NCBI GenBank assembly: GCA_026936325.1
Contig: JAPTHN010000010.1
Coordinates: 49,140,650-49,204,649, forward strand
Length of the DNA stretch: 64,000 nt
DNA from: Platynereis dumerilii
Lineage: Eukaryota > Annelida > Polychaeta > Phyllodocida > Nereididae
Direction: 5' to 3'
Below the pieces are notes generated by a model. That model made no database searches. It was not told the origin of the DNA and saw only the letters and a program-made list of their open reading frames with translations. The translations under genes were made by a program, and so were the position numbers. This document shows, in pieces, positions 1-13,192 of the stretch (positions are counted from its first letter, which is position 1; the number at the start of each line of letters is the position of its first letter).

Positions 1-420
1 TTATAAAGCTTTGAAATATACACAGGAGACACACATGATATCAAGTGAAAGTCTTTACGTTATAGATTACAAAGTAAACAAATGTCATAGACTTATCTGA
101 ATAAATAAATTATTATGAAATTAAATAATAATAGCAAAGCCCACTACCACAAAGTAACATCTTGGGTTAATTTAAAATAGTAATATCATGATTTAATGCT
201 GTTTCATATACATTTTTATGGTACTCAGAGTAAAATCTACATTAAAAAGACTGATGATGTAATTCCAAATCTTAGTAATACCCGTATATCTAAACACTTT
301 TTGACAAATAGCTAAGCTAAATAGAGGCAACATATAATCCAGTATTTTACGATTGTTATACAGTATAATTATTTATAAACATATTTCGTAACACAACAGG
401 AGCCTGATTCGCTTTAAGCA

Positions 421-481
421 TTGACCTGTTCAATTCTTTTTCAGTACCAAGGCACTCAAATAGCTGTTCTGTCCTTACTCC
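421..481 (-). other. 3' flank of gene 1, conserved among paralogues
   Basis: About 60 bases after the stop resemble the same position after genes 2 and 3 (shared words GGCACTCAAATA, AAATAGC.GTTCTGTCCT). It is probably 3' UTR. No clear AATAAA was found nearby on the minus strand. The remaining left edge (1-420) is AT-rich and shows nothing I can name. Confidence 0.45.
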
Positions 482-3400
482 TTAGTTGTTTCCTCTTCCG
501 CAGAGAGAGGCCATAGTCCAGGGAACTGCCGCCGCTGACGCAAGAAATGCCATCTCGCTCAACTTCGAAGTTTCAGCTCCAGAGATCAGAGGGACTGAAA
601 CTAAATGCAAACTGTGCAGTACACAAAAGTTTCAAGTAGATCTCAATAGATTTGGTTTATTGCATGTAAAATTGCTAAATACTACAATTATTGTTCACAG
701 AATCAAGTTACTTATTGTTTTTGTGCTATACATGGAGCCGTGAGACTGTAAATTGACCAGAATAAGCACATGTTCAAAATGAAGCATTCGTTTTGCCACC
801 ACATTACTTTAGGCGGCAATCAAATTCGGTGCTATCTGTAAATGAATTTAACTCTTTTAATGCATACTTACAGATCGCTGGACACAGCGTACCAGTCAAG
901 GGCAAGACAGTGGCAACGTAGTTTTCCACCACTGTGATCCATGGAATTTGAATCGGAACGTTAACGAGTTTTAGGATGCAATCTGCAGCTGCAATCTTGG
1001 TGATGTTGAGCACAGCACTGACTAAACTGCAGCGAGAAGTGATTCAATGTTGTTGTTTTTAATCACCCAAAATTAGTAATTCCTAGAAAACATTTTTTAA
1101 ATTCTGTCGTCTTGTTTCCAAAGTGTGATCAGATAATAATAATAATAATAATAATAGTGATTTATGTAGCGCCTCTTCCAGTAAACTGCTGAGAAGCGCT
1201 TGGGTAATCTGCTGCAATGCACACATGTAATAGTCATGTACATAGTCTATGATTTCATATTTTCTGGTTCAGGCAGAAGGGCATTGTGGCTTGCTTATCA
1301 GATTCATTCCACATTTTTACTTCGAAATGGCATACTTTGAAGAAATTTGATAAAAGTAATATATCGATTTTACTTTGAAATGGTAAGCTTTGAAGAAATC
1401 TGATAATTCATTATTTATTTTTCCTTTACAATATTTTTAAGTAGGGTGGCGGATACAGTAAACCACTGTCTTTCAATCTGGCCCTATATAAATACAATAT
1501 CTACATGATGAATAATAGAACCAATTGCAATAAAAAGACTCTTACTCGCAATCCTTTATGCCCGGCGTGGTCAACACAGCCAGTTGGTCCAGGAATCGGG
1601 TTGTGCAATTACCTGCAATGAATGTTCAAGCATCAGAGGTCATTTTCTAGTCAGGAAAATGGCAAATTAAAACACTTTGAAACTTAGCCTATATCATTTT
1701 TCATCACTTCTTTAGCATTAATATCAAGCTCCCCCCCCCTCCACGCCTTCTTCTCTCGCTTTACAAATGAGTACATTGGTCAGATTGATTTGATAGGGGG
1801 GTTGGTGCAGTAGGTCAGCAGTTTTTAAAGAAAATAAACACCAGTGATGTAGTCGAGGCCAGGATATCCGAGACCAAGGCAAGGCCAAGCATCAATGCTG
1901 AGGCTTTCAAAAAATGGCCCCAAGCCCGGCTCGGAGGACGAGGCCGGTCCAGAGGCCTCCATCACTAGCCCAAAGATATATGAGACCGAGGCAAGGCCAA
2001 GGTTTTGGCATCCGAGACTGAGCCAAGGCCTGCCTCGAGACCTCCAAAACTGATAAACACAGCAATGAAAAAAAAAATCTAAACCCTCTTGTGTAGTACA
2101 TACTTATTGCTCAAAATTTAATTAGAATTACAAATCAGAATTAATCCACTCACATCCTCCGTTGATCATGGTCGTGCTTATCTTAACAATATTGAAAACT
2201 GCGTCTGCATAGGTTTGAGAGCCCGGGATGGCCCCTAGCAGACAACGACTACACAGCTGGACAGTGGATTCCAATTTTGCAATATCTCTAAAACATAACA
2301 ATTTTTATTGTCAATCCATATTCATTATCAATCCAATTCAAACACTTATTGACAAAATGAACAATACCATGAAATGTATATACCTTAAGATATTATATTT
2401 TCAGTGACGCTAGACCATGGAAGTTTTAGCGTTTGAATATTATATTTTTTAAATTTTATTTGGTCTGGCATCAACATTTTAAAGGTTTATCACCATGTGT
2501 CTGTTGCAAGTGGTGTTTTTCTTTTTGATAAACTACAAATGCAGACAGACCTATTGTTGTAAACAATACCGTAGAACAAATGTTGGTATGACATTGTACG
2601 TACGTAATGAGAAAGACGACTTACTCGCATAGTTTTCCAAGATTGTCCAGCTGGAATCCCGCCACCGTTACTATACTGTCAAAAGACTCCACAGCGCACG
2701 TGATAACTTCTAAGGTGGTGCACTGGGTTACTGTGAATAAATAAATCAGACAATCAGTCAGTGTAGCACGAAATATCTTCATATGATAGATTTTTTAAAA
2801 TACCCTTCAAAAAGGCTCGCTTGACCAATACGAGTGAACTTATCAGGAAAGAAAAAAATGTCACAAGGATTTAAGTGTCAAAGGCAATAATACATTAGAT
2901 TTGGTATATAAATGAATATTTATTTTTGATTTTTCTAAATGAGCTCTAAGCAAGCACATAAATTCATACTGAAGTGCAGAATAGACGTTCATTCAATTTC
3001 AAATATACAACTTTTATTTCGGTCTTCTGGTCACCTACCCAAAAAGAGGGAAACACATTGGACTTCAACTCTGAGAGACTGTGCTGTCAGTGACTTGCTC
3101 GCTGACCATGCATAACTGTGTCTTTTCAATATGGCCATTGGCAAAGTAAAATGTGCCCAAACGAAAGTCGCTTTCAGAAAACTGCACAATATCAATTTGA
3201 ATCTATTTAGAAAAGACATCCAGAAACACTTATCCTAAAAAGTGCTACAAGAAACCTCACCTGCATACCTGGCCAAACTGGTCTTGCTTTACAATTCATC
3301 AACCAAGGTAGCTACTTGACAAACATGCTCATCTGATTACAAAGCAGGTTACACGGCGCAAACACTTAGGACAATGTTACTGTGACATCATTTCTTGATG

Positions 3401-4798
3401 TCATTTTGGGATCAAAATTGATTTTTACCTTCAGAGCAAATTAAAGTGACCAAGAACATTAAGTTCTTTTATTACACCAATATTGAGTGCCCAAAATTGA
3501 AAGTGAATAGATCTATTTTCTCACTGGGTGAAATGACAAATGTAACATTAAGTACAAAAGTGACAGCCAAGGAGAAGTTTAGATCACATACGCCTTTCTC
3601 TATTACAATTGTGTTTCTTGTCCAATTCATCCATTTTCTGCGCAAAAGATAGCAAATCGGCGTCAGCTCCACATTCCAAACAGTTTTCCAACGCTGCAAA
3701 AGTTCTGGCCTTTGTTTCACTGAAAAAAGGAAGAACTTCAAGGTAGGCCTATATATAAGCATAATTTCTCACTGCTCCAGCACAATTAGCTATAAGAAAG
3801 AAGTGATACACTGACAACTATAATTGAATTGCTAGTAAATTTGTAACAGACATCAATTGGACATTTGTAATTATTATTGGCTAAGAAAAATATGGGAATA
3901 TATGGGTTTGGACCAAGGATTCTCAGGTTAATACGTAAAAATCCTTGTAATGATATGAAACTTTGTATGTGTAGGCCCATAAGAGATACAGGAATATCAT
4001 TGGTTTTTCCAACAAGGAATTTGCAAATTAAAAAATACAGGCACTTACACGCATACGTAGGGCTGGTTGAGGATTTCATTTGCCTTATCCCGACATTCTT
4101 TAATTTCTTTTATGGTGTTCCTAGTGCAACTGCATGAAGCTAAAAATAGATTGAACTATTAAAATGTAGAAATATAATTGTCACATAAGTCATGAAACAC
4201 TGGAAAGATTATGAATGACTGAAATATTTATATTTTGGCAAATATAGATTATGCCACCACGTACAATGTATATATTTTAATTATGCAACCACATGAACAT
4301 AGTCAATTCAAAGCGCCTGGGTACCACTTTTAAAACTGCATGCAATCGTGCAAGCATATATGTACGAAACTCTGATTTTGGCAGAATCTTATTGAAACTA
4401 CAGCACAAATTTAGTATCTTTGCGCCAGAGTTGTTTAAGTATTTTCGGCCATTTTGGCCTTAACATACTAGCTCTTCATTGTGAGCCTGTGAGTCTGTGA
4501 TGAAGTTGTCCATGAGGAATGCCATTGGCCAGTTTGACCCAAGGCATCACAGCTTGGACCAAATTTACATACATCGCAGGTCCACACTGAGAAAATAGTG
4601 ATTTTTTCAGAGCGATTGTGAGAACTGTAATATTTCCTCAATACATATTTAATTTTTTACAAACAGCAAAGCTTTCACAACACTGCTTAAACGTGTTTCA
4701 CAGCTCCGTTGGAAAACAGAAACATAAAGTCAAAATATTCCAGACTCACCGTGTGCCAGAAAAACAGCCAATACGGTCAACAACAGCATCGCCTTCAT
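482..4798 (-). CDS. Gene 1: secreted cysteine-rich protein, 8 exons, 280 aa
   Basis: Coding exons (minus): 4798-4750, 4139-4049, 3719-3592, 2730-2625, 2287-2154, 1612-1546, 1026-872, 594-482. Lengths of 49, 91, 128, 106, 134, 67, 155 and 113 sum to 843 nt, open to a TAA at 484-482. All junctions are GT-AG, phases 1-2-1-2-1-2-1. The product starts MKAMLLLTVLAVFLAHASCS, a classical signal peptide. The mature part has 18 cysteines: CSC, EC, YVC, NCLEC, HNC, QC, ITC, KLC, LCSRC, GGCNC, KDC, ADC, TLC and SLC. N-glycosylation sequons are NCT in exon 6 and NIT in exon 7. The C-terminal exon is Ala-rich and hydrophobic (AFLASAAAVPWTMASLC). I know no family with this pattern. An extracellular disulfide-bonded protein is inferred; the hydrophobic tail could be a lipid-anchor signal but ends in GRGNN. 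Introns contain repeat fragments only. Confidence 0.88.
1132..1205 (-). mobile_element. LINE 3'-end fragment with (ATT)n tail
   Basis: An (AAT)n run followed by TTTATGTAGCGCC and CCAGTAAACTGCTGAGAAGCGCTTG matches the 3' end of the minus-strand LINE at 41376. On the minus strand it reads as LINE 3' UTR ending in an ATT tail. It lies in intron 6 of gene 1. Confidence 0.6.
1842..2052. mobile_element. hAT-like miniature element with perfect 8-bp target duplication
   Basis: Starts CAGTGATG and ends CAAAACTG. It is flanked on both sides by the same 8 bases, ATAAACAC (1834-1841 and 2053-2060). CAG...CTG termini and an 8-bp duplication are typical of hAT elements. Inside, GAGACCGAGGCAAGGCC-type words recur several times, and the element is much more GC-rich than its surroundings. 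It has no coding capacity and lies in intron 5 of gene 1. Confidence 0.75.
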
Positions 4799-5602
4799 CT
4801 AGAAATTTATAACACAATTACTAGATATATCATTCTGGTCATTGCATAAGCATAATAGACATGAATATCTCTCTTACTCGTTATTGAAAAGCATAATAGC
4901 TAGGCCTGCCATTTTTCCTTGCACTTCCCATTTTAGTAAACACTTGGGATTATGTCGCGCTACTTCTTTTACAAATTTGATTATCAAAAAAATCATAAAA
5001 GTGTGTGTACTGTCTAGGTTGCATCTGCAAAATTTCGAAACTCTTGTGCATATCAAATAGTCAAAATGGTTTGGTTTTTTTTCTTCAATTTGTGATTTCA
5101 ACTGAGTATTTTCTAGGATTTACTACTAAAATCGCTTTTTCACAACGTGCACAAACTAAATAATTAGGAAGCGGGTGTTACAGCCAAAAGATCTACATGC
5201 CCGATTTGCAAATCGGGCTGCTTTTTGCATGCCAGACACTAGTATAGGTCTTTGTCACAATATCTACTCCCCTCACCATGCTTTGCCGAAAGTGCAACCA
5301 AGCCACATTTTCTACTGAACTTTTCCAGAAGTTCTAATGTGCTATGTTAGAAACTTTGTCATAGTATATTGATAGCCATCTCTTCTACATCAAATAGTGA
5401 CCAAATAGTGTCTCATGGTTAGAAATTATTTGGACACTAATTGTTAGAACTTTGGGCTGTCATGCACTGCCGTCTCTTCTACAACAAAAGAGGGCACTTC
5501 AATGTAAATGAAGTGCAGCATGTATCCATGGCCTCTGAAGTTGAAGCCCCCTCTGCTGGAGACTTTAGAACCAAAAATAGGACCCGGAGAATAATTGGCA
5601 GC

Positions 5603-5662
5603 TGTCAAAGCTCCATACGGTCTGCCAAAGCTCCATACGGTCAGCCAAAGCTTAAGACGGAA
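5603..5662. repeat. 20-bp tandem repeat, three units
   Basis: Unit TGCCAAAGCTCCATACGGTC occurs at 5603-5622 and 5623-5642, with a degenerate third unit at 5643-5662. The surrounding 4.8-6.0 kb stretch otherwise shows only AT-rich intergenic DNA and a poly-G tract near 5905. Confidence 0.85.
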
Positions 5663-6039
5663 TATCATCTGATGAAATAGGGTCTGATGAAATATCCAAA
5701 TAGCGTCTTGGGGGATATTTGACCTTTGCAAATATCCTCACAGTGCTATTTGGAATATCAAAAGTTTTTTGAAAAGCACTTTTTGATATTAGACACAATG
5801 GCAGTAGAGACATTGTCACAAGCAGCGGGCATGCAACTTGTGGGTAACAATGCTTGGTGTGCAGTTGTTGGTTTACTTTAGCACCAACTGCAAGTAATAA
5901 GATGGGGGGGGGGGGCTGAAAGATTAGCTCAACGGGCTGCCCATCGCTGGTTTTGTTCGATTCTCGTGCCAGACAGGTCACCAGCAGGACTTAATTTGGA
6001 CAGCAGTTTCAAGGGCATAAATATACAGGATATCCGTTA

Positions 6040-6615
6040 GGGTGGTCCACATTTCAATGGGAAAAATCAAATCTCCTAAAACCATTGATGACAACATATG
6101 TAAAACAGACACATGCAAAATTTCAACCAAATCGGTTAATGTTTAGAGGTGGCACAAAGCCCTGAAGGTTATAATGTAATTCGTCGTTTGTGCAACTGAA
6201 AAATTGGTCAATTTCCGAGATCTAGCTTTCTCATTTTCAAAAGTGAATATTTTTTTCCTGATTTTTTTTTAGTATGCAATAAAATTGGCATGGCAAAGTG
6301 ATATCTGGGGGTTGTCTTAATTTTTTGTTTGTTATTCATGGTAAGTGAAATATTTGCCTGTTTTTATGTTTGGGCATCCTGGACATACTAAGTTACTTGA
6401 TCAAAATAATACGCTGTTATAGCAAGATTTGCAAATACCGAGGATTTTGAGGTCTGCATATGGACAATCGCATGTTAAACTTCAACGGCTTTGTGCCACA
6501 TTTAAATATTAATTGATTTTGCTGAGATTTTTACACAATACCTTCTATTCGTATAAGATCAGAATGCAAGATTCGAATCTGAGAAATTCTGAAGAAAGTG
6601 TTTTAGGACCACCCC
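6040..6615. mobile_element. Imperfect fold-back/TIR element (GGGTGGTCC ends)
   Basis: GGGTGGTCC at 6040-6048 is mirrored by GGACCACCC at 6606-6614. Inner parts are also inverted copies: GGTGGCACAAAGCC near 6149 against GGCTTTGTGCCACATTTAAA near 6490. It is non-coding. The exact termini and target duplication are not resolved. Confidence 0.55.
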
Positions 6616-6872
6616 ATTGTCCGTCCATTTAATGCTTCACATAACTTAATATGGTTTTGTGTTTTCTTTCAACCATTGGAGTTTCCTACTTTATATGACG
6701 TTGGTGGTCAAACCAGTCATTAAAGTAAAAGTTACGTATATCCTGCGTGATCAGTGACACTCAATAATGAAGCAAATCAACGTTAGACAAAACCAGGAGG
6801 TTGTTGCTTTTTTAAAAGCAATCTTGCTAAAATTTTAAAAAGTGAAATTTAAAAAAAATGTGATGACTTACC

Positions 6873-7015
6873 TTGGGGTTGGTTTATATGTGTCTCCTGC
6901 ACCTCCTTATGGAAAGCTCTCATTAAGATCTTCTTCTGAAGTCTTTTTCTCAAATAGACACTTTTTGCAGCAGAGCTAACCAATCAAGTTACACTATTTA
7001 AATTATTTAAATGTA
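6873..7015 (-). promoter_or_regulatory. Candidate first exon and promoter of gene 1
   Basis: On the minus strand CCCCAAG|GTAAGT at 6872/6871 is a near-ideal splice donor. Upstream are GATTGG (an inverted CCAAT box) at 6985-6980 and an AT-rich TATA-like stretch around 7012-6993. A non-coding first exon is expected because the ATG of gene 1 directly follows an acceptor-like TTTCTAG. The link over 2 kb is inference; no homologous exon was found upstream of genes 2 or 3. Confidence 0.3.
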
Positions 7016-9092
7016 TTTTACGAAGCATGGAGACAACAAAGATTCCATCTTCTATTTACTTTTTTCTCATGAAGCCAACCATGTAGGTTTTATTATACTT
7101 GGAAAAAGGAAGTAAAATTCAGCAAATTTTAACTTGAAGACTTGGGGTAATACCGGGGGGGGGGGGGGGTAATAAAGCGCTCAGTTACGTAAACCGCCTT
7201 TCTTATAGGACCTACCATATAACCAAGTTATTGTGTTACTTTATACTTCACAATTGACAAATAGTTGATGTTAAAATTTTGTGTATATACCAATATAAGC
7301 ACCCACTGATTAAGAGTGAGGGAAAAGACCCCAAGTATCCCTTATTGCGCTGCCTGCCCACTGGGTGGCAGGGCAGTGCCTTGGTTTCGTAAGGAAGATT
7401 TTTTGCACACATTGAAATGTTCACATTCTATGCCTAATTTTATGTAAAAGCTACTGGGCACCAGCCACCACTTCCAATTCCCTTATTCACATGTATGTTC
7501 ATTCATGTCATAAAGTGTGTCCTAAAGTCTTTATTTTTGCATTTAGTGTCCTTATTGTGTCATTTATGAACAATTTCTCCGCCACCACCAAACGATCAAG
7601 TTGTGTCTATTTTAATTCAGTGTATTACCAATAAGTTAATTTCACAATGCATATACCCATATAATTACAATATTTAATGCATACACTGTAGGCCTACGAG
7701 ACTAGGGGGTTACTCTTGCTAATTTTAGAGAATGAAGTAACAATGCAGCTAAGCTGTTTTACAATTGGCCCCAGGAGTATATAAAGGGTCTAAATATATT
7801 ATGGGATCCCAAACAAAAATCAACTGAATGTGCTTTGTGTGTAATATATATTAGGCCTATGGTGCAAATTGAATTTTGCAAAGTTTCGACATAAACCTAG
7901 GCCAATCTGGATTTTTCTAATAAACAAATTAAAACTTGATTACTCCACATATCCCCCTTTCTACAGTCTAGCTCCCGGGGACAAGCTGACTTTGCTGCAG
8001 CCCCCAGTTGATGTCGGGGGGGGGGGGGGGGTTGTCAGGATAATTATGCAGTCTACTGGAGGTGGGGGATGGGTCCTGACATCCATTCGAGGAGGAAGTG
8101 ATAGCTTTGAACATTTTAATCCTGAAAGATACATACAGTACATTAATCAATATACTAATTAATGAAACAACACACGTGCATTTGATGTTATACTGCAGTA
8201 GCGGAAAGACATGCATTTGATTTTTATTGAAGAAGAAGATAGACATTAAAGTAACATCAGGCAGGAAATTCCCCTGGCTGCTTGTTGGCCTGCTCTGCTA
8301 ATCTCTCCCACTGTGCTGTCAGGGAGAGGAGCTCATATTAGAAGGTACCGATTTTCATCAAATTTAATTATAATAACAACTGCTCATTTTATTTATTACT
8401 CCACATATATCCCCCTTTCAACAGTCTAGCTTCTGGGTCTAACTTACAACATCAGTTGTGCCACAATAGAATCACCACATATCATTTTACGACTCTGTTA
8501 TTATTGCATGTATGTTAACAATGGCTTAAAATTTATGTTTCATTTGCTGAGTTAGGGCAGCGCAACACTCATCGCGTAGCAATTAGTACATGTCTAGTTT
8601 ATTATTTTGCTTTCTTGTAAGTTAGGCCAACATTTAATTCTCTCTTTCTCATACCAATGACTATTGAGATTCAGTATTTTTCTGGATCCTATCTTCATAG
8701 CTTTGTTGGTTGTAACTTCCCAGTTAGTAGCCCCGACTCAGGTGTTGACTGTATGTACATGTGTGATGGATATCTGCTTCTCAATCGTATACCGTCAGCA
8801 TTTCTTTCTTATCTCAATGGCGGACCGCCCTTTTATGCTTTGTCAAAACAGGGGTGGACTGGCATATGTGGCAGATTGGCAGCTGCCACGGGCCCAACCA
8901 CTAAGGGGGGGGGGGGGCTCATGCGAGGCGCCGAAAAAATAAAATTAAGAAAAAAGCCAAAATGTCTATCTTTGTGACAAAGTATGTGAAGGTATGATAT
9001 AATCTTTTCAGTTAGGGACCCAATCCGAGAGGCCCAATGTGGAAATTGGCCCTTCTAACTTGGCTTAAATGGAGTAATAACGAAAATAAGAA
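7016..9092. other. Intergenic, repeat fragments only
   Basis: No gene seen. Poly-G tracts lie near 7157, 8015 and 8905. A short direct repeat (ACTCCACATAT...CCCCCTTTC.ACAGTCTAGC) occurs near 7941 and 8398. A possible hAT-type terminus, CAGGGGTGGACTGGC, starts at 8849 without an identifiable partner end. Confidence 0.5.
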
Positions 9093-10890
9093 TATAAGGG
9101 CACAGCGCTTCTGAATAAAATGCAAGATTTTCAAAATATACCGAAAAAGTTAGAAATGTACTGTGAAAGTAGAAGGTCTGAGCTTCGTATCAATTTAAAA
9201 ATTAAAATATTCTGTTGGGAAAATTTTGAGATATTTGAGTTTTTAATTTTTTGTTTATCACATGACATTTAGGACCATTATCACAGGTTTTTTGCAAGTA
9301 ACAAACAATTTCTTCATAAGATATAACTGTAGATAGCCTACTGCATCGTATAAATCATTTACGCCCAACAGAAAATGTATTTTGAAGCAAAAATTACCAT
9401 CATTACATTTGTTTCTCACATTTTATGTTTACTGACATTTTGACATTAAAAGTATGTATAGTTTAGACAATTGTACACATGAAAATCCAACCAGAACTCT
9501 TTGTCTATTCTAGATGTCATAATCCTTCTGATGGCCAAAATTTATGTGAATAGGTCATATCCATGTATTTTCCCGGTGCTTTGAGCTTTGAAGCGGCCAG
9601 CATTGTTTGCATTTCTCTGTTGCATTACTTCATGTATGATTTAGTATTTCGTCTGTTTGAGAGTTCAAGTTTGCATTCGTCTGTGCTCTGGGCTTCATAG
9701 CATGCAGTGTTTTCATTGAACTCCTAAGTTTCAACAAATTTTAAGGACTTGGTTAAATTGGTGTTGAGATGGATCATTCTGATGCTCGGAAAAAAGTTTA
9801 TGCTATTTTTTATCTGTAGGAGGTGTCAGGACTATGTTCGACTGACATAAAAGTGATTCTGACCTTTGTATTAAGCAGTTTCGCTCCAAAAACTACCAGA
9901 AATGGAAAAATGTATGTGGTAGCAAAACAACATTAAAGCAGTATTACAACTGCTTCGAATTAACCACTGTCAAGGGGCAAATTTTGAGCCATCAACCCCT
10001 ATTATTGCTGTAGTACCTCCTCCTGCACTGCATATTAAGTTGGGGGTTGGGAATAAAATTTATTCTGAATTGAAGAAACTCTTCCCAGATCTTGATAACT
10101 GGCTTGAGGCTCTTTACATCCAAAAGGAGCAGCACCATGGATGTACATTTGAGGGTAACTAGGGCAACAAGCTCCTTGCAAACCTTGGAATGCTGAGCAA
10201 CATGTTACCTCAACACTGAATAAAGTTTCACACTGCTTTTGTCACACTTTCTGACGCCCCTCAAGCTTAATTTGGCTTCACAATTGATGATGCCTACCAA
10301 GGCAACATTGCAAAACTTGAGGCACTGGGCCTCTTTTCTGAGCAGGTTGTCGAGAGTTGTCACTCAAAACTTTAAAAGACTCTTCAACAGCTACCCAATC
10401 AAGAACATCAATCATCCCTATTATTGAACAATCTCTGCCTTACCATCATGCATCTCAATTCATATCACATGCAGGCTGTCATAAAAGTAAGTTAGCAGGC
10501 AGTAAGATTCACTTTTGCCAAAAACATGATCATAAGAGTTTGCAAGACACTCCATGCTATATTTATCACATAAGTGCCATTTAAATGATTTCTTCAGTAC
10601 AATTGCAATGAAATGTCATATTAAACATGTAAAGCAACAAATTTATTGCAGTATAGAATTGTTGTGTGATTTATGAGGTGATACTGAGTGGTAATTATGT
10701 AAATTACAGGGGTGTGATAAATCAAAAATTAAAAATTCAAATATCTCAAAATTGTCCCATCAGAAAATTTTGATTTTTACATCGATACGAAGCTGAGACC
10801 TTCTATTTTCAGGCTACAATCGTAACTTTTTCGGTATATTTTGAAAATCTTACATTTTGCTCAGGAGCGCTGTGAGGGCCCATCAACTTA
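9093..10890 (+). mobile_element. DNA element with ~180-bp TIRs and a decayed gene
   Basis: The arms at about 9093-9268 and 10711-10888 are inverted copies over about 180 bp, sharing for example TTTTCAAAATATACCGAAAA, GAAGGTCTGAGC/GCTGAGACCTTC and TTTTGAGATATTTGA. The interior (about 9760-10570, plus strand) reads as a broken protein-coding remnant with recognisable stretches such as PPPALHIKLGVGNKIY, CTFEGN and FSEQVVESCHSKL. These resemble a transposon-associated protein I have seen in repeat-rich invertebrate genomes, but I cannot name the family. It is clearly inactive. Confidence 0.65.
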
Positions 10891-11916
10891 TTGTCACCAG
10901 TCCTCTCTTGTGTAAAACCATCACCTGTGAACTGTTCTGCAAAGGCAGAGCAAGGTAAAAGAAAATTATTGGTAATTAATTTATAAAATTCAAGACAATT
11001 CAAGAAACAGTCCAAATTTTGTTACAAATTCAAACATGTCAAAACATAGTTGGTCTCCTCAAGTTATTAAACGAATGAATACGGATAAATAGGTACTTTA
11101 GCTAGGTATATAAATATATGAATAGATAAGTCAATAGATAATAAATAAATAAATAGAATATAATGAGCGAATTGCGATAATTACCAGCAAAATTAGTCAA
11201 ATGTCCTACTAAATCTGTAATTTGACTGATTGAATTAGTCATTTGACTAATTTTGGGTGGTTTTCTCAGTGTTGTAAGTTCACTGTTCAGAAAGGTTATT
11301 ATTGCTGTGTTCACGTTAGTGCAGAGAGTGAGCCCCAAAAAACATCCTTGGTGAAAAAAAAGCATTCTTGTTTGGCCACACTTGCATAACTGAGGAAATT
11401 TATTAGCCATACCCACCCAAGAATTATACCCATTACCCAAGCATGGAAAAAAAACAACATAGGATCTGACTTTGTTTGGGGGAAGTTTTAAATTTTAGTA
11501 AAAGGTCATCCACACAAAAAAAGTAATAATACACACACGTGTTAAAGTAACTCTTGCAAAGGTAGCTTCCCAAAAACACCAATCACTCTATCAGGGGTGC
11601 CGGAACAGGGGAGGGGGCAGGGGGGACAATTGCCCCTCCTGCCCTAGTCCAAGCATGAGCATTTGACGAGTTATTTCTTTTTATAAGCGTCTTTTACAAG
11701 AAGATTATCTCAAAAACTTTGTGAAAAAGGCGGAAAAAATTTCCTGAAAATGGACTTGTTGACAGACGGAAGTTACTTTTTTCAAAATTGAAATGAACAT
11801 AATAAGAAGCTTGTTGAGTTGCCGTTGTCGCCTTAAGTTTTCAATCGATCCCTGTTTCTAACTTGTAATTGTTTTTATCTAATTTTTCGTTTTGTGAGAT
11901 TTTAAAAACTTCTAAT
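10891..11916. other. Intergenic, little structure
   Basis: AT-rich sequence. The only notable item is a hAT-type start, CAGGGGTGCCGGAAC, at 11592 followed by a G-rich palindrome (GGGGCA...TGCCCC, to about 11645). No matching end or gene was found. Confidence 0.4.
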
Positions 11917-13192
11917 GTAGGGGAGAACGGGGCACAATGAGGCACTTTTTTCATTTTCCAATGTTCCAAATCATTGGCAGTTGACAGTAAAATTATTTCA
12001 TGCCTACATTACAGATAATGAAGTTGGGTATATTGCCCTCTAGTTTCAGGTCCCTAACTTTTACAGCTTTGGAGAAAATCTGAGTTACATCCATGCTGGT
12101 CAGGTCTCACTGTGCTGTGTAGGCAGCAGGCAGGGCACAGTGAGACAGGGCATCTACAGCCATAATTGCCAACCCTCTGGACCTGCTGAAATGTTGTATC
12201 AATTTTTGCTTCAAAAACTACTATAGCATGTTTGGAAAATTTGTCTCACATGACAGGTGACATGAACGACTTATTTAACCTGCCGCACCTGCTACATACC
12301 AATCACAATTCTTCTCCGATGCTTCCCTTTGTATGTGGCTTATCAAAATCAGAGGTTTAAGGCAGACATTTTGTATATCATTGTGAAAATTATGTTAGTT
12401 GTACATTATATTCAGGTCATTTCCAGTGATTTTGTGATGTTTCACTGTGCCCCATCTCAAACTGTCTCACTGGGCCCCCAACAGCTTTCTTTATAAAATT
12501 CTAGAATCCCATGGACAGAGTGCATGCATTGTGGTTGTCATCTCACTAAACTGAGTTCCCATAGCCTAATGGTTAGAGTGCTTGACTGCGAATCCACTGG
12601 CACTTGAGGACGCGGGTCCTGGAACTCAAGTGGAGTGAGTTGGTTGTGGCTGTGGCCGGGGAGGGTGGCCACTTGTGTAGGCAGGAGTTCACCCTACTGT
12701 CAGGTGTGAGCAGCAACACCTCCAGCCAGACTCCTCTGGATCGGATGACTGGACAAGCAATGTGAAGTGAAAACCACAACAAGGAAAACGCTGTCACCAT
12801 GCAGGAGCGCTGAAGATATCATCATAAATTGTGAATTTCATTGTAAACCGCACTAGATTGATCTGGAAGATTATATGTAGCGGTATATAAATGTACAAAT
12901 AATAATAATAATGATAATAATAATCTAAGACAAATGTCAAAGGTTTGACTCCCTTGCAATTGATTTGCATTATTCCATTTTTTTTTGGGAATCATTATAA
13001 AAAGTCATTGGCAAAATTATTTGCTTTTAAAAACCAATTTTGAAATCCCTCTCACCATACAAAGTGTCAGCATTCCGGATACTTACTTCTTGTGCTACAC
13101 AAAAGAGGGTGGTTCTTTAACCAGTACCAGTTAGACACTATGTGCTTTGTCTCACTGTGCCTGCCGTCTCACTGTGCCCCGCTCTCCTCTAC
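11917..13192. mobile_element. TIR element carrying a repeated word GTCTCACTGTGCCCC
   Basis: The left end GTAGGGGAGAACGGGGCAC is mirrored by the right end, GTAGAGGAGAGCGGGGCAC on the minus strand. The word GGGGCACAGTGAGAC or its reverse recurs at 11929, 12104, 12133, 12441, 12464, 13148 and 13166, in both orientations and including both ends. There is no intact coding region. A SINE (12551-12924) is inserted inside. Confidence 0.7.
12551..12924 (+). mobile_element. tRNA-derived SINE with (AAT)n tail
   Basis: The head resembles a tRNA: box A-like TAGCCTAATGGTTAGAG at 12562-12578 and a degraded box B around 12612-12626. The tail AGCGGTATATAAATGTAC followed by (AAT)n resembles the 3' end of the LINE at 41376 (AGCGCTATATAAATACC plus (TAT/ATT)n), suggesting that LINE's machinery mobilised it (inference). 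It is nested in the preceding TIR element. Confidence 0.7.

Noticed and set aside
5652-5981. 109-residue minus-strand frame
   Set aside because: It runs through a poly-G/C tract and part of the 20-bp tandem repeat; no domain or conservation is visible.
8657-8977. 106-residue open frame crossing a poly-G tract
   Set aside because: It overlaps a 92-residue frame of similar length, contains a G-run read as glycines, has no recognisable domain and lies in repeat debris.
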